Below, one piece after another: positions 1 through 5,813 of a DNA stretch of 5,813 nt (position 1 is its first letter; the number at the start of each line of letters is the position of its first letter). The notes under the pieces were generated by a model, which did not search any database, was not told where the DNA came from, and saw nothing but the letters and a program-made list of their open reading frames with translations. A program made the translations under genes and the position numbers. Origin of the DNA: Clostridiales bacterium (GTDB lineage: Bacteria > Bacillota > Clostridia > Christensenellales > Aristaeellaceae); contig JAAZAQ010000027.1 of NCBI GenBank assembly GCA_012514225.1, positions 1 to 5,813 of the forward strand, in the 5' to 3' direction.

Positions 1-741
1 CGCAGCCTCGTCGATGTCCGCCAGAATCGCGTTGATTTGATCCTTCAGGGGGCTGCCCTTCTGCAAGCCGACCGACACGAGAATCGGCGGCGAGTTGAAT
101 CCCTGCCCCTCCTCAAAGGCGACATAGTTGAACTCCGGGTTGGACATCATCGCCGAAATCGCGCCGGGGCGCTCGCTGATATAGCCGTCAATCCGGCCTG
201 CGGCCAGGGCCACGATCATGGCGGTGAAGGACTCCAGCGCGGTCTGTTTCTGCACGCCCGGAATCTCGTCGATGATGTCGTAATGCAAGGTGTTCAGCTG
301 CCCCGTAATCCGGGCGCCGGTGAAGTCCGCCAGCGACTTGGCGCCGGCATAGGGCCCGTCCTTCATCACCACGATGACCAGATCGCTGACATAGTAGGGG
401 TCGGTGAAGTCGATGGTCACCATGCGCTCTTCCGTCGGGCTCATGCCGGCGATAATCGCGTCGATCTTGCCGGAGGTCAGCGCCACCGGCAGGCCGTCCC
501 ACTCGGTTTTCACGATTTCCAGCTCCATCCCCAGGCCCTCGGCCACCTTGCGCGCGACCTGCACGTCGTAGCCGTCGGCGAATCCGCCCGCCGCGATGGG
601 CACGGCAAACTCCGAAGCCTCCGTCTGCGTCCAGTTGAAGGGCGCGTAGTTGCACTCCATGCCCACCTTGAACGTCTCCGCCCCCGCCAGCGCGGTGAGC
701 GCCAGCAGCGCCGCCAGGGTCAGCGCGAACAGTCTCCTCAT
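1..741 (-). CDS. Amino-acid ABC transporter substrate-binding protein (probably lysine), 3' end outside window
   Basis: Extracellular solute-binding protein of family 3 (SBP_bac_3), which captures an amino acid and hands it to an ABC permease. The first 247 codons are present and open; about 25-35 C-terminal residues are probably missing. Residues 1-21 form a signal peptide (RR, a hydrophobic Leu/Ala core, then ALAGA before Glu22). Family features include the early NYAPF segment (31-35), GYDVQVA (57-63), and SPTEER (101-106) just before IDFTDPYY, where the Arg normally binds the ligand carboxylate. The second lobe carries GRIDGYISERP (182-192). The ATG is supported by AAGGAGG at 750-756, 8 bases upstream. 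There is no lipobox Cys, so a cleaved rather than lipid-anchored protein is predicted. The lysine riboswitch directly upstream suggests lysine as substrate; that is inference, since sequence alone does not fix specificity. Permease and ATPase genes would be expected beyond position 1. Confidence 0.93.
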   Translation of the reverse strand, partial: MRRLFALTLAALLALTALAGAETFKVGMECNYAPFNWTQTEASEFAVPIAAGGFADGYDVQVARKVAEGLGMELEIVKTEWDGLPVALTSGKIDAIIAGMSPTEERMVTIDFTDPYYVSDLVIVVMKDGPYAGAKSLADFTGARITGQLNTLHYDIIDEIPGVQKQTALESFTAMIVALAAGRIDGYISERPGAISAMMSNPEFNYVAFEEGQGFNSPPILVSVGLQKGSPLKDQINAILADIDEAA

Positions 742-756
742 GTTTCCGTCCTCCTT

Positions 757-813
757 GACAAACGTTTCGGCGGCCGGAGCGCCTGCCCCCGCCGCCTTTC
801 GCCGCCGGAAACG
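757..813 (-). terminator. Riboswitch expression platform: terminator-like hairpin
   Basis: Immediately after the aptamer's closing CUAUC, the bases at 813-801 pair with 774-763: CGUUU with AAACG, and CGGCGGC with GCCGCCG. This gives 12 base pairs with one bulged C. UUUGU follows (762-758), a short and imperfect U-tract, so termination may be partial. The stem shares only one base (813) with the aptamer's P1 helix, so a ligand-bound aptamer and this hairpin can nearly coexist, as expected of an OFF switch. The 5' arm can alternatively pair with CGGAAAC just before the start codon. Which structure controls the gene cannot be decided by eye. Confidence 0.65.
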
Positions 814-974
814 ATAGCGCTCCACGGCCCTCGCCGTGACAGTCGCCGGCATCTTCTCCCGGCGCCCAACGCGCCCGCGCCGCCCGCGGACCCGTTTCGG
901 TGGCTCCCCTTTCCCGCCGGGCTCACAGCCGCGCGTCGGCTCCCCCGGGGTACTCATGTACCCACTCCTCTATC
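813..974 (-). promoter_or_regulatory. Lysine riboswitch (L box) aptamer
   Basis: This RNA leader binds lysine and controls the gene downstream. Conserved L-box segments appear in order on the minus strand: GAUAGAGG (974-967), GAGUA (955-951), CUGUGA (928-923), GAAAGGGGAGCC (913-902), CCGAA (900-896), CUGUCA (842-837), a P5 hairpin CACGGC/GCCGUG (838-833 with 828-823), then GGAG and GCGCUAUC. P1 is closed by GAUAG (974-970) pairing with CUAUC (817-813). Order, spacing and total length (about 162 bases) match the Bacillus subtilis lysC leader as I remember it. The P3/P4 arms here are unusually GC-rich. In this family bound lysine normally lowers expression, so the downstream binding protein should be made when lysine is scarce. 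A covariance-model search would settle the identification. Confidence 0.93.
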
Positions 975-999
975 CCAAAAGGAATATGAAGTTGCCTGA

Positions 1000-1027
1000 A
1001 GCATAGCAGACCCCGCCCGCCTGTCAA
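1000..1027 (-). promoter_or_regulatory. Sigma-70-type promoter for the lysine riboswitch transcript
   Basis: TTGACA at 1027-1022 is a perfect -35 box. After a 16-base spacer comes TATGCT (1005-1000), preceded by TG one base upstream (1008-1007), giving an extended -10. Transcription would start near 993, about 18 bases before the aptamer, which is the expected geometry for a riboswitch leader. The predicted leader from start site to start codon is about 250 bases. Confidence 0.8.
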
Positions 1028-1040
1028 GGCGCGGGCGGGG
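1011..1040. repeat. Perfect 10-bp inverted repeat enclosing the -35 box
   Basis: CCCCGCCCGC (1011-1020) and GCGGGCGGGG (1031-1040) are exact reverse complements separated by 10 bases. The TTGACA -35 box (1022-1027) lies in the loop, and one arm fills most of the -35/-10 spacer. It could be a repressor-binding site or the stem of an upstream transcript terminator. Neither strand has a T-run after it, so a classic intrinsic terminator is unlikely. Confidence 0.6.
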
Positions 1041-1073
1041 AAATGGGAACGGAAGTACGGCGGGAGTACAATC

Positions 1074-1092
1074 GGGGCGGGAAGGGGGGGGG
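1074..1092 (+). other. G-run / possible G-quadruplex
   Basis: On the plus strand GGGG, C, GGG, AA and then nine consecutive G occur together, enough for four G-tracts with short loops. It lies about 50 bases upstream of the -35 box of the lysine-riboswitch promoter. The C-run would be in any RNA made from the minus strand. Function unknown; the homopolymer is also a place where assembly errors are likely. Confidence 0.35.
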
Positions 1093-1095
1093 ACG

Positions 1096-1256
1096 TTGGA
1101 GGGTTCCACCCTCCAAACCACCCGGCAAGGGACTTCGTCCCTTGACCCATCATTTTTCAATATCCAGAAAAGTCCCTGATTCTTCAGATATTCATCAATG
1201 GGGTCCGGGGAAGAATTCCCCGGTCAGGGGGTCCGGGGGATGAAATCCCCCGCCGG
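1096..1256. repeat. Block of four stem-loops, probably a dispersed intergenic repeat
   Basis: Four perfect hairpins with 3-base loops lie close together: a 9-bp stem TTGGAGGGT/ACCCTCCAA (1096-1116, loop TCC); an 8-bp stem CAAGGGAC/GTCCCTTG (1126-1144, loop TTC); an 8-bp stem CCGGGGAA/TTCCCCGG (1205-1223, loop GAA); and a 7-bp stem GGGGGAT/ATCCCCC (1235-1251, loop GAA). The last two are tandem variants of one roughly 30-base module that starts with GGGGTCCGGGG. Between the pairs lies an AT-richer spacer (1145-1199). None has a T-run after it, so ordinary intrinsic termination is not supported. Modules of this look recur between genes in many high-GC Clostridia, as I recall; whether this one is repeated in its own genome needs a search. 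The right end overlaps the last codons of the MmcQ gene. Confidence 0.7.
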
Positions 1257-1631
1257 CCCCACCGTTTCCTCCGTACCCTCCCCGTCCCTTCGCCGGCGCC
1301 GCTTCGGCGCGGTCAGGCAGTGGCTGTCCTCCACCAGCAGCCGCAGCAGGCCGTCCGGCACGTCGGCGCGGAAGCCGACGGATATCCAGTGCTCCTTGTT
1401 CATGTGCCAGCCCGGGGTGATGCCCCGGTAGGCGCCGCGCAGGAGGGCGCCCTTGAGCGGCTCGCACTTGAGGTTGACGAAGGGCCCCTCGTCCCCCTCC
1501 ATCAAAATGGCGAACCACCGCCGGTTGCCCTGGTGGCGCGCGACGGTGGTCACAAAATCCCCCTCGAAGGGCTGGTCGATGACGGCGCCCGGCATTTGGG
1601 CGCACAGGCGCAGGAAACTGTCCCGCGTCAC
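1224..1631 (-). CDS. MmcQ/YjbR family protein (CyaY-like fold) with a C-terminal extension
   Basis: A 135-residue protein of the MmcQ/YjbR family, small cytoplasmic proteins with a DNA-binding-like fold and no settled biochemical role. Family hallmarks are the N-terminal TRDSFLRLCAQMPGA, a W-F pair near 39-40, NLKCEP (53-58), GITPGWHMNKEHW (70-82) and the usual ending SHCLTAPKR (103-111). The start is a GTG chosen because it gives the standard family N-terminus; a modest GAGG lies just upstream. It begins 7 bases after the second permease stop, so it is probably the last gene of the transporter operon. After residue 115 the chain continues for about 20 residues rich in G, E and P, where homologues usually stop; the last part is encoded by the hairpin repeat. 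The RRRRR run at 111-115 could help bind nucleic acid. Confidence 0.9.
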   Translation of the reverse strand: MTRDSFLRLCAQMPGAVIDQPFEGDFVTTVARHQGNRRWFAILMEGDEGPFVNLKCEPLKGALLRGAYRGITPGWHMNKEHWISVGFRADVPDGLLRLLVEDSHCLTAPKRRRRRDGEGTEETVGPAGDFIPRTP

Positions 1632-1638
1632 GGCGGCC

Positions 1639-2625
1639 TCAGCGGCGCCCCTTGTCGTAGGGGATGCCCTCGGCCTTGGGCGCGCGGGATTTCTTGCTGG
1701 AGAGGATGAGCACGATCATCGTGACCACGTAGGGCAGCATCAGGTAGATATACTCGCTGGAGGCCACGCCCTTGAACTGCGGCAGGAAGGGCAGGGAGCC
1801 GGAGTAGGAGCCCAGGATTTTGAAGAAGGCGAACAGCAGGGAGGCCAGGAAGATGTTCAGCGGCTTCCAGTTGCCGAAAATCATCACCGCCAGGGCCAGG
1901 AAGCCGTAGCCCGCCACCGTGCTCTGGAAGCCCGAGCCGGCGGCCACGGTGAAGGCCAGGCCGCCGATGCCGCCCAGGAAGCCGGAGAAGACGACGCCGA
2001 TGTAGCGCATCCGGTACACGTTGATGCCCACGGAGCCGGCCGCCTGGGGGTGCTCCCCGCAGGAGCGCAGGCGCAGGCCCAGCCGCGTGCGGTAGAGGAT
2101 GAGGGCGCTGAGGAGCAGGAGGACCAGGGCGATGGGCGTGGTCAGGTAGAGGGACTTGAACACCAGCCGCACCAGGAAGGAGCCGGTGTCCGCGGCGCCC
2201 GCGGCCTGGGCGGTGATGCGCGTCCAGGTGGGGATGAAGATGGTGGTGTTGCCCTGCCCCTGGATGGACCAGGTGAGCACGACCGCAAAGGCGGGCGCCA
2301 GCATGTTCAGCGCGGTGCCGCCGATGGTCTGGTCGGCCTTCAGGTGGATGGAGGCGAAGGCCAGCAGCAGGGAGTACACCATTCCCGCCGCCCCGGCGAC
2401 GAGGATGGCCAGCAGCATCGCCCACTGGGGGTTCGCGGGGCCGAAGCCGGACTGGTCCATGAAGCTCAGCGCCAGGCAGCTCATCAGCGCGCCGACGATC
2501 ATGATGCCCTCCAGGGCGATGTTGATGACGCCGGAGCGCTCGGAGAACATGCCCCCCAGGGCCACCAGCAGCAGCGGCACGGCGAAGAGCACCGTCGCGC
2601 TGAGGATATCCGCCAGAATCATCAT
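1639..2625 (-). CDS. nupQ: ABC transporter permease, nucleoside uptake (NupQ/YufQ-like)
   Basis: A 328-residue inner-membrane permease of the BPD_transp_2 family (the ribose/branched-chain amino-acid permease class), second subunit of the BMP-linked nucleoside importer. Hydrophobic segments run through most of the chain. The family signature GMFSERSGVINIALEG lies at 25-40, a cytoplasmic loop with GLRLRSCGEHPQAAGSVGI in the middle contacts the ATPase, and GFLGGIGGLAF follows. The Lys/Arg-rich tail (SSKKSRAPKAEG) ends in the cytoplasm. Its ATG overlaps the stop of the first permease as ATGA, and GGGAGG at 2635-2640 supplies the ribosome site, so translation is coupled. A second ATG follows immediately and could be used instead. 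The symbol rests on family and gene order, not on proven orthology; substrate (purine or pyrimidine nucleosides) is inferred. Confidence 0.93.
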   Translation of the reverse strand: MMILADILSATVLFAVPLLLVALGGMFSERSGVINIALEGIMIVGALMSCLALSFMDQSGFGPANPQWAMLLAILVAGAAGMVYSLLLAFASIHLKADQTIGGTALNMLAPAFAVVLTWSIQGQGNTTIFIPTWTRITAQAAGAADTGSFLVRLVFKSLYLTTPIALVLLLLSALILYRTRLGLRLRSCGEHPQAAGSVGINVYRMRYIGVVFSGFLGGIGGLAFTVAAGSGFQSTVAGYGFLALAVMIFGNWKPLNIFLASLLFAFFKILGSYSGSLPFLPQFKGVASSEYIYLMLPYVVTMIVLILSSKKSRAPKAEGIPYDKGRR

Positions 2626-3760
2626 GCCGTTGCGCCTCCCTCCCCGGCGCCGTCCGCGCCCTTGACCGTCGCTTCCTCCTGCGCCATGCCGCGCTTCAGC
2701 TTCGCCCGGCGGATGAGCTCGCGCATCAGCAGGGAGAAGGCGCTCAGGTAGATGATGGACGCGATGATGATGTCGATCATCTCCCGGGCGAACTCCGGCT
2801 GCATCGCGTCGCCGCCCACCTGGATATAGCTGATGAACAGGGCCGAGAAGATGATGCCGATGGGGTGGGAGGCGCCCAGGAGCGCCACGGGGATGCCGTT
2901 GAACCCCATCGCCACCAGTTCCTTGCCCAGGGTGAACTGCACCGTGCCGGACAGGTAGTACAGCCCGCCGCCCAGCCCGGCCAGGGCGCCGGCGATAATC
3001 ATGGACTGGATGATGGAGCGCCCGTCGCTGATGCCGGCGTAGCGGCTGGCGTGCCGGTTGGCGCCCACGGCCTTGAGCTCGTAGCCGAACGTGGTCCGCT
3101 GCAGGACGAACCACATCACGAGGGCGACCAGGACGGCGATGAAGATGGCGATGTTCATGCCGTTGTAGCGCATCAGCTTGTCCAGCCCCAGCTTGGGCAG
3201 GATGGCGTCCAGGTTGGCCTTGGCCAGGCTGGCGGTGCGCTCGCGGCTCACGTCGCCCCAGGAGCTGGCCAGCATCACGGTCGTGTTGTTGATGGCCAGG
3301 TTCACCGTGAACAGGGCAATCCAGTTGAACATGATGGAGGTGATGACCTCGTTGACGTTGAACAGCGCCTTGCACAGCCCCGGGATGGAGCCCCAGACCG
3401 CGCCGCCCAGGATGGCCAGCAGCAGGCAGAGGTACCAGGGCAGCTGCCAGGCGATGGCGCCGAAGAGCGCCAGCGTGCCGCCAACGGTGAACTGTCCGGT
3501 CGCGCCGATGTTGAACAGCCCCGTCTTGAAGGCGAAGCCCACTGCCAGGCCGGTCATCACCAGCGGCGCCGCGGTGTAGAACACCTTGCCCAGCCGCGCC
3601 GTGCTGCGCACGCCGGTGAGCAGGATGTTCAGGAAGCCGTCGCCCGCCTTGGCGGGGTTGAAGATGAGCAGCAGGACAAACCCGAACAGCAGCCCCGCGA
3701 GGATGGAGGCCAGGGAGGCCAGCAGGGATTCCGTGCCCTTGAACAGGCGCCGCGGCTTTT

Positions 3761-3764
<4 letters not shown>
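2622..3764 (-). CDS. nupP: ABC transporter permease, nucleoside uptake (NupP/YufP-like)
   Basis: A 380-residue membrane permease of the BPD_transp_2 family and partner of the following permease. The N-terminus is basic (KKPRRLFK), then a long hydrophobic helix covers roughly 13-35. The characteristic GFAFKTGLFNIGATGQF occurs at 76-92, followed by NVNEVITSIMFNWIA. A cytoplasmic loop with TTFGYELKAVGANRHASRYAGI is the expected ATPase-contact region. The C-terminus is charged (RRAKLKRG) and ends in a short Gly/Ala tail. It begins with GTG, overlapping the ATPase stop as GTGA; AGGAGG at 3772-3777 is 7 bases upstream and fixes this start. Being the longer permease with the NIGA-GQF motif and lying directly after the ATPase matches the Bacillus nupO-nupP-nupQ order. 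Symbol by family and synteny. Confidence 0.93.
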
Positions 3765-5302
<1,538 letters not shown>

Positions 5303-5335
5303 GACCAGCCCCCGTTCCGCGGTATCTGGCGCGTC

Positions 5336-5354
5336 GGCGCCTTGCAAGGGCGCC
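5336..5354. promoter_or_regulatory. Palindrome in the ATPase leader, possible operator
   Basis: CCTTGCAAGG (5340-5349) is a perfect 10-base palindrome, flanked by GGCGC on one side and GCGCC on the other, making a 19-base near-perfect dyad. It lies between the likely transcription start (near 5367) and the ATG (5302), where a bound repressor or an RNA hairpin could act. No regulator family is recognised from it. Confidence 0.45.
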
Positions 5355-5373
5355 CCGGCATTGTGTTTTTTTC

Positions 5374-5382
5374 TTTATACCA
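5374..5382 (-). promoter_or_regulatory. Candidate extended -10 promoter for the nucleoside transporter genes
   Basis: TG-G-TATAAA (5382-5374) reads as an extended -10 element in an AT-rich island within GC-rich sequence, followed by AAAGAAAAAAACACAA. No good -35 is found at the right distance, which extended -10 promoters can tolerate. A start near 5367 would give a leader of about 65 bases before the ATPase ATG. Confidence 0.5.
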
Positions 5383-5433
5383 CAATCCGCCGTTTCCCGC
5401 CACAAAAGCCGTTCGCGCCGGCCCGCGCGGCAC

Positions 5434-5465
5434 AAAAAAGCGCCGGGGGCGCCAGCCTCCTGCGC
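5434..5465 (-). terminator. Intrinsic terminator (second copy)
   Basis: On the minus strand 5465-5440 folds into a GC-rich hairpin (GCGC/GCGC, GG/CC, GGC/GCC, two mismatches, 4-base loop), followed at once by six T (5439-5434). It ends transcripts coming from the BMP side or from the structured element, just upstream of the candidate ATPase promoter. It matches the terminator at 5641-5675 in 26 of 30 bases. Confidence 0.75.
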
Positions 5466-5532
5466 ACAGACTGTGAATAAATCCTTACTATAGTGGTGAA
5501 AGGCGGGGGAATCGGGAGGGGGCAGCCCGCCG

Positions 5533-5628
5533 GCGGGAACCGTGCCGTCCGGCAATGCCCGACGCGCGGGCGTTTTCGTGAACAGCGAAAACATCCCGCA
5601 GGCATCCCCCGAGCCGGAAAAGTTCCGC
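5533..5628. other. Long nested stem structure, possible structured RNA of unknown family
   Basis: Five helices stack inside one another: GCGGGAAC/GUUCCGC (5533-5540 with 5622-5628, one bulge), UCCGGC/GCCGGA (5548-5553 with 5613-5618), UGCC/GGCA (5556-5559 with 5601-5604), GCGGG/CCCGC (5566-5570 with 5595-5599) and GUUUUCG/CGAAAAC (5572-5578 with 5586-5592), capped by a 7-base loop. About 29 pairs fall in 96 bases. An asymmetric internal loop (2 against 8 bases, UCGGGGGA on the minus strand) separates the second and third helices. The direction of transcription cannot be told from symmetry; the flanking terminators favour the minus strand. I recognise no riboswitch or known RNA family in it, and no purine-riboswitch core. 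Confidence 0.5.
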
Positions 5629-5640
5629 GGACCTTCTTCG

Positions 5641-5675
5641 ACAAGCAAAGCGCCAGGGGCGTCAGCCCCCGGCGC
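5641..5675 (-). terminator. Intrinsic terminator after the BMP-family gene
   Basis: On the minus strand GCGCC-G-GGGGC (5675-5665), a TGAC loop, and GCCCC-T-GGCGC (5660-5650) form an 11-pair stem including one G-U, followed by TTTGCTTGT. It begins 19 bases after the stop codon of the binding-protein gene. The T-run is broken, so some readthrough into the next region is plausible. Confidence 0.75.
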
Positions 5676-5693
5676 ATCAGGTCGTCTTCCGGT

Positions 5694-5813
5694 TCAGTTC
5701 TGGTAGTCCACCACGGCGTTGGTGGTCGCGGGCTGCGGCTCCAGCGCCGGGCTCACGACGACTTCGCCGCTCTTGAGCTTCTCGAACAGCGCGTTGTACT
5801 CATCCACCGTGAA
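5694..5813 (-). CDS. BMP-family nucleoside-binding protein, C-terminal end only
   Basis: The last 39 codons and TGA stop of a protein whose visible end reads FTVDEYNALFEKLKSGEVVV, then SPALEPQPATTN and AVVDYQN. The helix 'LFEKLKSGEVVV' followed by a strand and a terminal DYQ resembles the C-terminal end of BMP/PnrA-like extracellular nucleoside-binding proteins (PF02608). Its position upstream of matching ATPase and permease genes is the standard arrangement for bmpA-nupABC and nupNOPQ clusters. It would bind nucleosides outside the membrane and deliver them to the two permeases. The N-terminus, signal peptide and any lipobox lie outside the window. A terminator follows closely, so this gene can be expressed at a different level from the ATPase and permeases. 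Confidence 0.8.
   Translation of the reverse strand, partial: FTVDEYNALFEKLKSGEVVVSPALEPQPATTNAVVDYQN

Noticed and set aside
37..999. Plus-strand open frame across the binding-protein gene and riboswitch
   Set aside because: It is antisense to a well-supported binding protein and to a recognisable lysine riboswitch; the composition is that of a shadow frame.
1096..1256. CRISPR array or intrinsic terminator cluster
   Set aside because: The units are short, not separated by even spacers, and differ in stem sequence; no T-run follows any stem on either strand.
5303..5347. Alternative TTG start for the ATPase
   Set aside because: It would begin inside the palindrome without a ribosome site and add 15 residues unlike the family's start; the ATG at 5302 fits the expected N-terminus.
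5303..5648. Long open frame extending upstream of the first permease to 5648
   Set aside because: It passes through the ATPase gene in another frame and through terminators; its translation there is Arg/Gly-rich with no family resemblance. Only the part from GTG 3764 is the permease.
5303..5693. Purine riboswitch or other known aptamer upstream of the nucleoside transporter
   Set aside because: No purine-riboswitch core or kissing-loop pattern is seen, nor motifs of the ZTP, THF, fluoride or cobalamin classes.

Overview
All supported genes lie on the minus strand, so the window reads right to left. GC content is high and almost every gene follows its neighbour closely. Three things suggest a high-GC Gram-positive of the Clostridia type, perhaps a gut Christensenellales or Oscillospirales relative: a lysine-riboswitch leader like that of Bacillota, a YjbR/MmcQ protein of the kind common there, and a BMP-type nucleoside transporter. 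This placement is inference; no rRNA or marker gene is present.

Right part (5813 to 1224): the C-terminus of a BMP-family (basic membrane lipoprotein/PnrA-like) substrate-binding protein ends at 5694. A 391-base gap follows, holding two related hairpin terminators, a long nested-stem structure between them, a candidate extended -10 promoter and a palindrome. Next come a double-domain ABC ATPase, a first permease and a second permease, joined by 4-base GTGA and ATGA start/stop overlaps. Together these form a nucleoside importer of the NupNOPQ / BmpA-NupABC type: a binding protein outside the membrane, two permeases in it, and one tandem ATPase inside. A MmcQ/YjbR-family gene starts 7 bases after the last permease and is probably co-transcribed.

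Middle (1223 to 975): this gene-poor stretch holds four perfect stem-loops in a GC-rich repeat-like block, the first of which overlaps the 3' end of the MmcQ gene, then a G-run and a strong promoter whose -35 box sits in the loop of a perfect 10-bp inverted repeat.

Left part (974 to 1): a lysine riboswitch with nearly every conserved segment of the family is followed by a terminator-like hairpin and a strong Shine-Dalgarno. It precedes an amino-acid ABC substrate-binding protein cut by the window edge. The riboswitch points to lysine, or a related basic amino acid, as the substrate, with uptake shut off when lysine is plentiful.

The most interesting unexplained signals are the 96-base nested-stem element between the duplicated terminators, the stem-loop block that runs into the MmcQ coding end, and the mutually exclusive pairings downstream of the lysine aptamer. 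No clearly new multi-gene system is visible.
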